DNA of 30,043 nucleotides from Clostridiales bacterium (GCA_012728445.1 JAAYFA010000315.1:1-30043), one strand, 5' to 3'; positions 14,485 through 22,247 are shown, numbered from the stretch's first letter. Numbers and translations are program-made. Notes: generated by a model not told the origin, from the letters alone.

Positions 14485-14909
14485 TGCTGTTGCCTAAACG
14501 CGTAAAACGACGCAAGCAACACAGGGGCCGCATGAAAGGCGTTGCCACGCGAGGCAATACCGTCACATATGGTGATTTCGGCCTTGTTGCTCTCGAGTCC
14601 GCCTGGATATCATCCAATCAAATTGAGGCAGCCCGTGTTGCAATGACCCGTTCCATCAAGCGTGGCGGCCAAGTTTGGATAAAAATCTTCCCCGATAAGC
14701 CAATAACGGAAAAGCCTGCGGAAACCCGCATGGGTTCAGGTAAAGGATCTCCCGAGTATTGGGTTGCAGTCGTCAAGCGTGACAGGGTCATGTTTGAAAT
14801 CGCAGGGGTCGACAAGGAATCCGCGCAAGAGGCGCTACGCCTTGCCGCAAGCAAGTTACCAATCACGACCAAATTTATATCAAAGCAAGAAACGGGTGGT
14901 GAGCGATAA
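14484..14909 (+). CDS. rplP: 50S ribosomal protein L16
   Basis: The 141-residue protein starts within the rpsC stop codon; GGGGGAG near the rpsC end is the likely binding site. LLPKRVKRRKQHRGRMKGVA opens it and GDFGLVALESAWISSNQIEA, KRGGQVWIKIFPDKPIT, RMGSGKGSPEYWVAVVK follow. L16 contacts A-site tRNA and the 5S rRNA region. Normal length. Its stop overlaps rpmC by one base. Confidence 0.97.
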   Translation: MLLPKRVKRRKQHRGRMKGVATRGNTVTYGDFGLVALESAWISSNQIEAARVAMTRSIKRGGQVWIKIFPDKPITEKPAETRMGSGKGSPEYWVAVVKRDRVMFEIAGVDKESAQEALRLAASKLPITTKFISKQETGGER

Positions 14910-15112
14910 TGAAAGCCGGAGAAGTAAGAAAACTTTCTGCAAAAGAGCTTGATGCTAAGCTACTTGAGTTGAAGGACGAGCTTTTTAAATTGCGCTTCCA
15001 GCAAGCCATTAACCAGCTCGATAACCCAATGCGGATTAATGTCGTTAAGAAAGATATTGCCAGAGTGAAAACGATTCAGCGCAACATCGAACTTCACGCC
15101 ACAAATTCGTAA
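14909..15112 (+). CDS. rpmC: 50S ribosomal protein L29
   Basis: This 67-residue, two-helix protein opens MKAGEVRKLSAKELDAKLLE and continues LFKLRFQQAINQLDNPMRI and VKKDIARVKTIQRN, all typical of L29. It lies near the tunnel exit beside L23. It is coupled to rplP through a TAATG overlap. Confidence 0.95.
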   Translation: MKAGEVRKLSAKELDAKLLELKDELFKLRFQQAINQLDNPMRINVVKKDIARVKTIQRNIELHATNS

Positions 15113-15132
15113 GGAAAGGGAGGCCAAGTGCA

Positions 15133-15390
15133 ATGAGCGAGAGAAACAAGAGAAAAACCCAAATTGGTATTGTTACCAGCGACAAAATGGAAAAAACCAT
15201 CGTCGTTTCCGTAAAAGACAAAGTAAAGCATCCGCTTTACAAGAAAATCATTAACAGGACAGTTAAGCTGAAAGCGCACGACGAAGAAAATGAGTGCACC
15301 ATAGGCGACCGTGTCCTTGTTATGGAAACGCGTCCGATATCCAAGGATAAGAGATGGCGTTTAGTCGAGATTATCGAGAAAGCCAAGTAA
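15133..15390 (+). CDS. rpsQ: 30S ribosomal protein S17
   Basis: The 85-residue protein follows GGGAGG. RKTQIGIVTSDKMEKTIVVS, HPLYKKIINRTVKLKAHDEE and CTIGDRVLVMETRPISKDKR are the OB-fold S17 signature. It is a primary binder of the 16S rRNA 5' domain. Normal length and usual operon position. Confidence 0.96.
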   Translation: MSERNKRKTQIGIVTSDKMEKTIVVSVKDKVKHPLYKKIINRTVKLKAHDEENECTIGDRVLVMETRPISKDKRWRLVEIIEKAK

Positions 15391-15418
15391 TTGGCGCAAG
15401 TGTAAGGAGGCAAACACC

Positions 15419-15787
15419 ATGATTCAGCAAGAGAGTTACCTTAAAGTTGCCGACAACACGGGCGCGAAGGAAATTATGTGTATCCGTGTGCTCGGCGGTT
15501 CTCGTAAAAGGTATGCCGGCGTTGGCGACGTCATCGTCGCTTCTGTAAAAAAAGCGGTACCCGGCGGCGTCGTTAAAAAAGGCGAAGTGATTAGAGCTGT
15601 CGTGGTTCGTACCGCGAGTGCCGTGCGCCGTAAAGATGGCACATACATCCGTTTTGATGAAAATGCGGCAGTTATTATCAAAGAAGACAAAAACCCAAAA
15701 GGTACCCGCATATTCGGTCCGGTGGCAAGAGAGCTTCGTGAGAAAGAATATCTCAAGATTCTCAGCCTTGCACCAGAAGTGCTTTGA
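15419..15787 (+). CDS. rplN: 50S ribosomal protein L14
   Basis: The 122-residue protein follows TAAGGAGG. IQQESYLKVADNTGAKEIMC opens it, then RVLGGSRKRYAGVGDVIVAS, KKGEVIRAVVVRTASAVRRK and GTRIFGPVARELREKEYLKI. L14 forms intersubunit bridges with 16S rRNA and is where silencing factor RsfS binds. Length is exactly typical. Its TGA shares one base with the rplX ATG (TGATG). Confidence 0.97.
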   Translation: MIQQESYLKVADNTGAKEIMCIRVLGGSRKRYAGVGDVIVASVKKAVPGGVVKKGEVIRAVVVRTASAVRRKDGTYIRFDENAAVIIKEDKNPKGTRIFGPVARELREKEYLKILSLAPEVL

Positions 15788-16131
15788 TGGGAGGTACAGC
15801 AAGGAATAAAAAAGTTCATGTTAGAACAAATGATGAAGTTGTCGTTATCAACGGGAAATACCGCGGTAAAAGGGGCAAAGTTGTTCAAGTCAGCCCTGCG
15901 GAAAATAAGGTCATTGTTGAGGGCGTTAACATCGTCACAAAGCATATTAAACCAAAAAAAGCCGGTGAGCCGGGCGGCCTTGTAAAAGCCGAAAGTGCTC
16001 TCTACGCATGCAAGGTTCAGCTTATTTGCCCCAAATGCGGGAAGCCTACGAGAACAGGCAGCAAAATCAACGCCAAAGGCAAGAAAATGCGCACATGCAA
16101 AAAGCAAAACTGCCTGGCGGAATTCGAATAA
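15787..16131 (+). CDS. rplX: 50S ribosomal protein L24
   Basis: The protein has 114 residues from ATG 15787, which overlaps the rplN stop. The KOW motif (NDEVVVINGKYRGKRGKVVQ) and IVTKHIKPKKAGEPGGLVKA are L24. Four cysteines in ICPKCGK ... RTCKKQNC form a zinc-ribbon-like end often seen in L24. Odd points: no good ribosome binding site lies before ATG 15787, while GGGAGG and AAGGA lie just inside the frame. L24 proteins usually start about where KKVHVRTND lies, but no ATG, GTG or TTG codon occurs there in frame. An eight-residue extension (MGGTARNK) with termination-reinitiation from rplN is the simplest reading. Confidence 0.93.
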   Translation: MGGTARNKKVHVRTNDEVVVINGKYRGKRGKVVQVSPAENKVIVEGVNIVTKHIKPKKAGEPGGLVKAESALYACKVQLICPKCGKPTRTGSKINAKGKKMRTCKKQNCLAEFE

Positions 16132-16147
16132 GGGAGGATCATGACAC

Positions 16148-16687
16148 ATGGCAAGACTGAAAGAAATGTACAATAGTGAAGTTGCACCTGCTTTGATGAA
16201 AAAGTTTGAATATAAGAGCGTCATGCAAATCCCGAAGATTGACAAGATTGTTGTCAATGTCGGTTGCGGCGATGCGCGCGACAACCCAAAAGTTCTCGAA
16301 GCTGTCGTTTCGGATATCACTCAAATTACGGGCCAAAAGCCCATTCAGTGCAAAGCAAAAAAATCTGTCGCGAACTTTAAACTTCGCGAAGGCATGACAA
16401 TCGGCGTAAAGGTTACACTCAGAGGCGAGAGAATGTATGAGTTCCTTGACAGACTGTTTAACCTAGCGCTCCCCCGAGTAAGGGATTTCAGGGGCATCAA
16501 TCCCAACTCCTTTGACGGCCGCGGTAATTACTCCATGGGTGTCAAAGAGCAGTTGATTTTTCCCGAAATTGACTATGACAAAATCGACAAAGTCCGGGGA
16601 ATGGATATTTGCCTGATCACAACAGCAAAAACAGACGAAGAAGCCCGCGCGCTTTTAACCCTGATGGGCGCTCCGTTTGCGAGATAA
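16148..16687 (+). CDS. rplE: 50S ribosomal protein L5
   Basis: The 179-residue protein has GGGAGG (16132-16137) 10 nt ahead. ARLKEMYNSEVAPALMKKFE opens it; VVNVGCGDARDNPKVLEAVV, GQKPIQCKAKKSVANFKLRE, LPRVRDFRGINPNSFDGRGN and EQLIFPEIDYDKIDKVRGMD are L5 hallmarks. L5 binds 5S rRNA in the central protuberance. Normal length. Confidence 0.97.
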   Translation: MARLKEMYNSEVAPALMKKFEYKSVMQIPKIDKIVVNVGCGDARDNPKVLEAVVSDITQITGQKPIQCKAKKSVANFKLREGMTIGVKVTLRGERMYEFLDRLFNLALPRVRDFRGINPNSFDGRGNYSMGVKEQLIFPEIDYDKIDKVRGMDICLITTAKTDEEARALLTLMGAPFAR

Positions 16688-16699
16688 GGAGGTATTTTT

Positions 16700-16885
16700 G
16701 TGGCCAAAACATCAATGAAGGTAAAGCAGGCGAGGCCTGTAAAGTTTTCCACAAGGCAGCACAACAGATGCAAGATCTGTGGTAGGCCGCACGCCTATCT
16801 GCGCAAATACGGAGTATGCCGTATATGCTTCAGGGAGTTAGCCCATGCAGGGCGGATTCCGGGCGTTAGGAAGGCAAGCTGGTAA
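16700..16885 (+). CDS. rpsN: 30S ribosomal protein S14, zinc-binding (type Z)
   Basis: The 61-residue protein starts at GTG 16700, 6 nt after AAGGAGG. CKICGRPHAYLRKYGVCRIC holds the two CxxC pairs of the short zinc form, and FRELAHAGRIPGVRKASW is the standard end. The zinc form is the usual one in Bacillota. S14 joins late in 30S head assembly beside S3 and S10. Confidence 0.96.
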   Translation: MAKTSMKVKQARPVKFSTRQHNRCKICGRPHAYLRKYGVCRICFRELAHAGRIPGVRKASW

Positions 16886-16912
16886 AGAGCAATTGCAAAG
16901 GAGGTTGAAGGT

Positions 16913-17311
16913 ATGCACATCACGGATTCCATCGCCGATATGTTAACGAGAATACGTAATGCAAACTCAGCAAAGCATGATTCGGTGAAAGTGCCGGCAT
17001 CAAACATCAAGAAGGCGATTGCTCAAATTCTTGTTGATGAAGGTTATGTAAAAAATTACAAGGTCGTGGACGACGGCAAACAGGGGATTATTGAAATAGT
17101 TCTCAAGTTTGGGCCGAATAAGTCCCAAGTTATTACCGGTTTACGCAGAGTTTCAAAGCCCGGTCTGCGTATTTACACCAATTGTGAGGATATGCCTAAG
17201 GTCATGCGTGGCCTTGGTGTAGCAATCCTCTCAACGTCAAAGGGCATTATGACTGACAAGGATGCGCGCAAAGCCAGTATTGGCGGCGAAGTCCTTGCAT
17301 TTATCTGGTAA
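16913..17311 (+). CDS. rpsH: 30S ribosomal protein S8
   Basis: The 132-residue protein follows AAAGGAGG. HITDSIADMLTRIRNANSAK, VKVPASNIKKAIAQILVDEG, KPGLRIYTNCEDMPKVMRGL and ILSTSKGIMTDKDARKA are S8. In E. coli S8 represses the spc operon through a site near rplE; nothing like that is evident around this rplE. Normal length. Confidence 0.97.
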   Translation: MHITDSIADMLTRIRNANSAKHDSVKVPASNIKKAIAQILVDEGYVKNYKVVDDGKQGIIEIVLKFGPNKSQVITGLRRVSKPGLRIYTNCEDMPKVMRGLGVAILSTSKGIMTDKDARKASIGGEVLAFIW

Positions 17312-17326
17312 GGAGGTGCTGTTAAG

Positions 17327-17872
17327 ATGTCAAGAATTGGCAAAATGCCGATCACTATTCCGGCAGGCATTGATGTAAAAATCGATGGCAGCACTGTTAT
17401 CGTTAAGGGGCCTAAAGGCACACTTACCAGAACAGTGCATAAGAACATGAAAGTTGAATCGGACGGTGCGGTGATCAATGTTACCCGCCCCAACGAGGAC
17501 AAAGAAAACAAATCGCTTCATGGCTTAACACGGTCGCTCGTCGCGAACATGATAATCGGTGTCAGTGAGGGCTATAAGAAGGACCTTGAAATTAACGGCG
17601 TCGGTTTTCGTGCCGCAAAGCAAGGGTCCGAATTAGTGCTTACAGTTGGGTATTCCCATCAGGTTATCGTGCCCGAGATTGAGGGCATAACCATTGAAGT
17701 TCCGGCTTTTAACAGAATTTCTATTCTTGGCCCGGACAAGCAGATGGTTGGACAGTTCGCAGCGGATATACGTAAAAAGCGTCCGCCCGAGCCCTACAAA
17801 GGCAAAGGCATTAAGTACGCAGACGAAATAATCCGCCGCAAAGAAGGCAAGGCCGGCAAGGGCGGCAAATAA
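17327..17872 (+). CDS. rplF: 50S ribosomal protein L6
   Basis: The 181-residue protein follows AAGGAGG. SRIGKMPITIPAGIDVKIDG, VKGPKGTLTRTVHKNMKVE, HGLTRSLVANMIIGVSEGYK, GVGFRAAKQGSELVLTVGYS and KKRPPEPYKGKGIKYADE are L6. L6 lies beside the sarcin-ricin loop. Normal length. It is followed by an unusually long gap before rplR. Confidence 0.97.
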   Translation: MSRIGKMPITIPAGIDVKIDGSTVIVKGPKGTLTRTVHKNMKVESDGAVINVTRPNEDKENKSLHGLTRSLVANMIIGVSEGYKKDLEINGVGFRAAKQGSELVLTVGYSHQVIVPEIEGITIEVPAFNRISILGPDKQMVGQFAADIRKKRPPEPYKGKGIKYADEIIRRKEGKAGKGGK

Positions 17873-18024
17873 TCACAATTCGGTTTTAAAGCCCGCATCC
17901 GGCTTGAGTGTTGACGGTTCGGGGCAAATGGCAGGCACAGCCTGTGCATAATATGCAGAAATGCTCAAAAGTAAACAAGACGGACATCGCAAAGCCATCG
18001 CCGTCTTTAAGGAGTGCAAACTTT
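17873..18024 (+). promoter_or_regulatory. 152-bp rplF-rplR gap with two inverted repeats
   Basis: Most gaps in this operon are under 40 bp. This one holds GCACAG/CTGTGC around 17935-17948 and AAGACGG (17977-17983) with CCGTCTT (18001-18007), a 7-bp stem ending just before the rplR ribosome binding site AAGGAG. A frame open from 17908 has no ribosome binding site and adds non-L18 sequence, so it is not coding. It may be a processing site, a weak terminator or a translation switch for rplR. Confidence 0.35.
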
Positions 18025-18384
18025 ATGATTAACAAACCGGATACGAATAAGGCAAGGCTTAAACGCCACAAAAGAGTACGCGGTAAGATCACCGGCTCTG
18101 CCTCATGCCCGCGCCTTAATGTATTTCGTTCTCTGAAAAATATTTATGCCCAGTTGATTGACGATGCGAATGGCGTAACCCTTGTATCGGCTTCCACTGC
18201 GGAAAAAGATTTTGCAGATTACGGCGGTAACAAGACCGCAGCTCACAAGGTGGGCGAGCTGCTCGCAGAGCGCGCTGCTCAAAAAGAAATAGTAAAGGTT
18301 GTTTTCGACCGCGGCGGCTATATTTATCACGGCCGTGTTCAGGAATTAGCCGAAGGTGCCCGCAAGGGCGGCCTCAAGTTCTGA
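18025..18384 (+). CDS. rplR: 50S ribosomal protein L18
   Basis: The protein has 119 residues from ATG 18025, 10 nt after AAGGAG (18009-18014), giving the normal L18 length. A GTG/ATG-rich upstream extension in frame is not L18-like. KARLKRHKRVRGKITGSASC, PRLNVFRSLKNIYAQLIDD and VVFDRGGYIYHGRVQELAEG are diagnostic. L18 binds 5S rRNA with L5. Confidence 0.96.
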   Translation: MINKPDTNKARLKRHKRVRGKITGSASCPRLNVFRSLKNIYAQLIDDANGVTLVSASTAEKDFADYGGNKTAAHKVGELLAERAAQKEIVKVVFDRGGYIYHGRVQELAEGARKGGLKF

Positions 18385-18406
18385 GGAAGGGGAGGGAAAA
18401 AATCTT

Positions 18407-18907
18407 TTGAAAAAAATTGATGCATCTACAATGGAACTTACAGAGCGCGTGGTTTCTATTAACCGCGTTTCGAAAACCGTTAAAGGTGGGCGCAATTTTA
18501 AGTTTGCGGCGTTGGTCGTCGTTGGTGACGGCAATGGTACAATAGGCTTCGGTTTAGGAAAATCCGGCGAGGTTCCCGACGCTATCCGCAAGGGAATTGA
18601 TGACGCAAAGAAGAACTTAATGAAGGTATCCCTCAAGGGGACAACCATTCCTCATGAGATTATCGGCAAGTTTGGCGCCGGCGTCGTTCTTATGAAACCG
18701 GCAGCCCCCGGTACCGGTGTTATTGCCGGCGGTCCGGTACGTGCCGTTGTCGAAACCGTAGGAATCAAGGATATCCGTACCAAATCGTTGCGTTCAAACA
18801 ATCCCGGCAATGTGGTTAAGGCGACATTCAACGGACTTTCAAGACTACGCAATGCGGAAGAAGTCGCACAAATCCGCAATAAATCCGTCAAGGAAATTTT
18901 AGGTTAA
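18407..18907 (+). CDS. rpsE: 30S ribosomal protein S5
   Basis: The protein has 166 residues from TTG 18407, 10 nt after AAGGGGAGGG. The start is chosen because KKIDASTMELTERVVSINRV lines up end to end with the B. subtilis S5 N-terminus (RRIDPSKLELEERLV) and gives the same 166-residue length. VKGGRNFKFAALVVVGDGNG, the double-stranded RNA-like domain, and GTTIPHEIIGKFGAGVVLMK, GVIAGGPVRAVVE follow. S5 acts in decoding fidelity with S4. Spectinomycin resistance maps to its N-terminal loop in other bacteria. Confidence 0.96.
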   Translation: MKKIDASTMELTERVVSINRVSKTVKGGRNFKFAALVVVGDGNGTIGFGLGKSGEVPDAIRKGIDDAKKNLMKVSLKGTTIPHEIIGKFGAGVVLMKPAAPGTGVIAGGPVRAVVETVGIKDIRTKSLRSNNPGNVVKATFNGLSRLRNAEEVAQIRNKSVKEILG

Positions 18908-18921
18908 GGAGGGTGGACAAA

Positions 18922-19119
18922 TTGGCTGACGTTCAAGTTAAACTTATTAAAAGCCTTATTGGCAGCACACGTGTGCAGATTGCCACCGCCCATGCACTTG
19001 GTCTTCATAAAATCGGGGATATTTCCGTTCAGCCGGACAATCCCGCCACTCATGGCAAGGTAAACAGAATTACTCACCTTGTTAAAACATGCGAAGCCAT
19101 GCAAGGAGGTGCTAACTGA
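18922..19119 (+). CDS. rpmD: 50S ribosomal protein L30
   Basis: The protein has 65 residues from TTG 18922, 9 nt after AAGGAGG; a GTG at 18913 touches that site and is unlikely. ADVQVKLIKSLIGSTRVQIA, HALGLHKIGDISVQPDNPAT and GKVNRITHLVK are L30. The stop overlaps rplO by one base (TGATG). Confidence 0.94.
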   Translation: MADVQVKLIKSLIGSTRVQIATAHALGLHKIGDISVQPDNPATHGKVNRITHLVKTCEAMQGGAN

Positions 19120-19562
19120 TGAAGTTGCACGAGCTTTCACAGGAACCCGGATCCAGAAAGGATCGCAAGCGCATTGGCAGAGGAATGTCCTCAGGCCACG
19201 GCAAAACTTCAGGTAAAGGTCACAAAGGCCAAAAGGCACGTGCAGGCCGCGGGCCACGTCCGGGCTTTGAAGGCGGTCAAATGCCTTTACAGAGAAGAGT
19301 ACCCAAAAGAGGTTTTGTTAACATATTTGCCAAAGAGATCGCCATTGTCAACCTTGCTTCGCTCGAAGAAAGATTCGAAGACGGCGCAGTTGTTGATATT
19401 GCCACCCTGATTAAGACAGGTTTGATAAAAAAGAGTTTAGACGGTGTGAAGGTTTTGGGTAACGGCGATATCACCAAAAAGCTTACCGTTCAGGTGAACG
19501 CTTTTTCTGATACTGCCAAGCAAAAAATCGAAGCTGCCGGAGGAAAGGCAGAGGTGATTTGA
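19119..19562 (+). CDS. rplO: 50S ribosomal protein L15
   Basis: The 147-residue protein has GCAAGGAGG shortly upstream inside rpmD. MKLHELSQEPGSRKDRKRIG and GRGMSSGHGKTSGKGHKGQK, ARAGRGPRPGFEGGQMPLQR are the basic glycine-rich L15 N-terminus that threads into 23S rRNA. VLGNGDITKKLTVQVNAFS is the C-terminal domain. It ends one base before the secY start. Confidence 0.97.
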   Translation: MKLHELSQEPGSRKDRKRIGRGMSSGHGKTSGKGHKGQKARAGRGPRPGFEGGQMPLQRRVPKRGFVNIFAKEIAIVNLASLEERFEDGAVVDIATLIKTGLIKKSLDGVKVLGNGDITKKLTVQVNAFSDTAKQKIEAAGGKAEVI

Positions 19563-19563
19563 C

Positions 19564-20925
19564 GTGATTCAGACCCTGATAAACGCATGGAAAATCGTTG
19601 ATATCCGTAAGAAACTCTTGTTTACCGCACTGATTATTTTTATCTTCAGAGTCGGTGCAGCAGTTCCCGTTCCCTTCGTCAGTATTGGCGTAGGCGGAAT
19701 ACTTGCCGGGCAAGAAAATGCCGGCACCTTTATGAACTACTTGAGCATGATGACGGGTAACGCCTTTAACTACGGCACGATTTTTGCGATGTCAATCACC
19801 CCCTACATCAATGCATCCATTATTATGCAGCTGTTAACAGTTGCTATACCCTACCTTGAAAGACTCCAGAAGGAAGGTGAGGTCGGGCGTAAGAAGATAG
19901 CGGCTATCACCCGTTACTTAACCGTTGTTCTCGGTCTTTTACAAAGTACAGCCTACTACTTCTACCTGCGCAACGGCAGCTTTCTGTCAAAAGACTCTGC
20001 CGATATGGCTTTTAAAGGTGGATGGGCAGTATTCCAAGCAATTATTATTATTCTGTGCTTCACAGCAGGAACAGCGCTTATCATGTGGCTCGGCGAACAG
20101 ATTAACGACAAAGGCATTGGCAATGGTATTTCCATTATCCTTTTTGCCGGTATCGTTTCAAGAATGCCGACGCTCATCGCCCAGCTTTACAGCCCCAACG
20201 TTAAAATCGGCTACATTGCCAGAGGCGGTCCGTTCTATATTTTATCTCCGCTTGCCGGCATATTGTTAATCTTGATGATCGCGTTCATCGTTTGGATGGA
20301 TAAATCGGAAAGACGTTTGCCGGTTCAGTATGCAAAGCGCGTTGTGGGACGCAAGATGTACGGTGGTCAAAGCACTCATATTCCGATTAAAGTCAATATG
20401 TCCGGTGTTATGCCCATCATTTTTGCGAGTTCCATCCTTTCCCTGCCACCTACGGTGCAGATGTTTATGAAGGTGGAAGAAGGCAGCGGGTTGTTCAAGT
20501 TCTTTAATCTGTTTATTCAAACAAACTGGTTTTATGGAATAATATACTTTTTCATGATTATTGGATTTGCGTATTTTTACGCGACCATTCAGTACAATCC
20601 GATTGAAATGGCGAACAACATCCGTAAGAACAGCGGCACGATTCCGGGGATACGTCCCGGCGAGCCGACCTCGAGATACATTGCCAAAATACTTTCGAGA
20701 ATCACCCTGCTCGGAGCACTGCTTTTAAGCGTTGTCGCACTTTTCCCAATCGCATTCTCTCAGATAACGACAGCAATTCTGACCAAAGGGTTCGACTATG
20801 AAAGCGGCATGAACGTATCACTCGGTGGAACATCTATCATCATCCTGGTAGGCGTCGCGCTTGAAACAATGAAACAGCTCGAAAGCCAAATGATGATGCG
20901 CCACTACAAGGGTTTCCTTGATTAA
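19564..20925 (+). CDS. secY: Protein translocase channel subunit SecY
   Basis: The 453-residue protein starts at GTG 19564 with AGAGGTG (19549-19555) 8 nt before. Ten hydrophobic segments can be traced, beginning LLFTALIIFIFRVGAAVPVP. AMSITPYINASIIMQLL, GEQINDKGIGNGISIILFAG, YAKRVVGRKMYGGQSTHIP, NMSGVMPIIFASSIL, NNIRKNSGTIPGIRPGEPT and MMMRHYKGFL are SecY motifs. It forms the membrane channel for secreted and membrane proteins, including the exopolysaccharide machinery. A perfect 8-bp inverted repeat covers its stop codon. Normally adk follows, but here map does. Confidence 0.97.
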   Translation: MIQTLINAWKIVDIRKKLLFTALIIFIFRVGAAVPVPFVSIGVGGILAGQENAGTFMNYLSMMTGNAFNYGTIFAMSITPYINASIIMQLLTVAIPYLERLQKEGEVGRKKIAAITRYLTVVLGLLQSTAYYFYLRNGSFLSKDSADMAFKGGWAVFQAIIIILCFTAGTALIMWLGEQINDKGIGNGISIILFAGIVSRMPTLIAQLYSPNVKIGYIARGGPFYILSPLAGILLILMIAFIVWMDKSERRLPVQYAKRVVGRKMYGGQSTHIPIKVNMSGVMPIIFASSILSLPPTVQMFMKVEEGSGLFKFFNLFIQTNWFYGIIYFFMIIGFAYFYATIQYNPIEMANNIRKNSGTIPGIRPGEPTSRYIAKILSRITLLGALLLSVVALFPIAFSQITTAILTKGFDYESGMNVSLGGTSIIILVGVALETMKQLESQMMMRHYKGFLD

Positions 20926-20931
20926 GGAAAC
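20912..20931 (+). repeat. Inverted repeat across the secY stop codon
   Basis: GTTTCCTT (20912-20919) and AAGGAAAC (20924-20931) form a perfect 8-bp stem with loop GATT; the secY TAA lies at 20923-20925. No T tract follows, so it is not a typical terminator. It could mark an mRNA processing or stability point. Confidence 0.4.
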
Positions 20932-20975
20932 GGTAAGCCAAAACAAGCAAAGGCAAACATCACGGAGGATAAGGC

Positions 20976-21725
20976 ATGATAGTGCTTAAAACCGGCAGAG
21001 AACTTTCCCTTATGCGTGAGGCATGTGTCATCTCAGCCGAAGCATTAAGGGCAGCGGGTAAAGCGGTCGAGCCCGGCGTTACAACCGCCGAAATAGATCG
21101 AATCGTCCGGGAATATATCGCAATGCGCGGCGCAGAGCCCGCATTCTTGAATTACAACGGATATCCCGCCGCCGCATGCATTTCCATAAATGACGAGGTA
21201 ATTCACGGCATACCAAGCAGTTCGCGGGTTATCGAGCACGGCGACTTGGTCAGTATTGATTTAGGCGCCAAGTTCAACGGCTATGTCGGCGACAACGCCG
21301 CTACTTACGCAGCGGGCGATATTAGTCCCGAAGCGCAGCGGCTGAGCGACACGACCAGAGAAAGTCTTTACGAAGGCATCAAGGTTTGTGTTGCGGGCGG
21401 CAGGATAGGCGACATAGGCGCAGCAATTTCGCGGTATTGCGAGGCGAGAGGTTTTTCCGTGGTCAAGGAATACACGGGTCACGGTATAGGCGCTCACTTG
21501 CATGAAGACCCAAGCGTACCAAATTACGGCAAACCCGGGCGCGGTACGCGCTTACTGCCGGGGATGACACTTGCCATAGAGCCGATGATAAACCTCGGTT
21601 CGGCCGGTATCAAACTCATGCAGGACGGTTGGACAGTAAAAACCGCGGATGGAAAGCTTTCAGCCCATTTCGAGCATACCGTCGCCATAACGACCGACGG
21701 CCCCAAGATTCTTACTCAGCTTTGA
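20976..21725 (+). CDS. map: Methionine aminopeptidase, type I
   Basis: The 249-residue protein starts at ATG 20976 after CACGGAGGA. Metal ligands are visible: VSIDLGAKFNGYVGDNAA (two Asp), YTGHGIGAHLHEDP (His), LAIEPMI (Glu) and HFEHTVAIT (Glu). It removes the N-terminal Met from nascent proteins at the ribosome. Length is typical of the short type I form without a zinc-finger extension. It lies directly after secY, with no adenylate kinase gene between. Its TGA overlaps an ATG of the next frame. Confidence 0.97.
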   Translation: MIVLKTGRELSLMREACVISAEALRAAGKAVEPGVTTAEIDRIVREYIAMRGAEPAFLNYNGYPAAACISINDEVIHGIPSSSRVIEHGDLVSIDLGAKFNGYVGDNAATYAAGDISPEAQRLSDTTRESLYEGIKVCVAGGRIGDIGAAISRYCEARGFSVVKEYTGHGIGAHLHEDPSVPNYGKPGRGTRLLPGMTLAIEPMINLGSAGIKLMQDGWTVKTADGKLSAHFEHTVAITTDGPKILTQL

Positions 21726-21742
21726 TGTTGGGGGCGGATGAA

Positions 21743-22000
21743 ATGGATTTTGAAATTGGCTATGTCGTCAAATCAACCGCGGGACGAGACAAAGGTAAGC
21801 TTTTAGTCGTTACAGCAATCGGGCCCGACAGCGTGTTTGTTTGCGATGGCAAGGAAAGACCGCTACAAAGGCCAAAAAAGAAAAACCCCCGGCATCTCGA
21901 ATTCTCCGGAATGCGTCTGACTCCGGAGCAAACCGAAACCAACCGGGCATTGAAAAAAGCACTCAACACTCCGGTATTCGAGTGCAACGGCAAACCATAG
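21743..22000 (+). CDS. KOW-domain RNA-binding protein (L14e-like)
   Basis: The protein has 85 residues from ATG 21743, preceded by GGGGGCGG. An ATG at 21725 overlapping the map stop would add MLGADE and is an alternative. DFEIGYVVKSTAGRDKGKLL is a KOW-type opening (turnover of Gly-Arg-Asp-x-Gly), followed by DGKERPLQRPKKKNPRHLEF. Small proteins like this sit between map and infA in many Clostridia and resemble the archaeal/eukaryotic L14e family. It is probably RNA- or ribosome-associated; exact role unknown. Confidence 0.85.
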   Translation: MDFEIGYVVKSTAGRDKGKLLVVTAIGPDSVFVCDGKERPLQRPKKKNPRHLEFSGMRLTPEQTETNRALKKALNTPVFECNGKP

Positions 22001-22010
22001 GAGGGTAAGC

Positions 22011-22229
22011 ATGTCAAAGCAGGATATGATCGAAGTCGAAGGTACGGTTATTGAGGCTCTTCCCAATGCGACCTTTCAGGTTGAGTTGGAAAACGGGCAC
22101 AGAATATTAGCCCATATTTCCGGCAAGCTGCGTATGAACTATATTCGTATACTACCCGGGGACAAGGTAACGGTAGAAATGTCACCGTATGACCTCACCC
22201 GTGGCCGTATTACATGGCGTTCCAAGTAG
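22011..22229 (+). CDS. infA: Translation initiation factor IF-1
   Basis: The 72-residue OB-fold protein follows AGGAGGG. SKQDMIEVEGTVIEALPNAT, FQVELENGHRILAHISGKLR and MNYIRILPGDKVTVEMSPYD, ending RGRITWRSK, are IF-1 throughout. IF-1 blocks the A site during initiation. It ends in TAG. The map-KOW-infA-rpmJ order is standard for the phylum. Confidence 0.97.
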   Translation: MSKQDMIEVEGTVIEALPNATFQVELENGHRILAHISGKLRMNYIRILPGDKVTVEMSPYDLTRGRITWRSK

Positions 22230-22247
22230 AGTAAGGAGGGTATTCAA

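Noticed and set aside
15436..16320. A 294-codon minus-strand open frame
   Set aside because: It lies fully antisense to rplN, rplX and rplE; composition is that of a reverse-complemented ribosomal gene and there is no ribosome binding site or family match.
18356..18406. N-terminal extension of S5 into the rplR coding region
   Set aside because: The extension has no counterpart in S5 and the TTG at 18407, with a strong ribosome binding site, reproduces the B. subtilis N-terminus and length.
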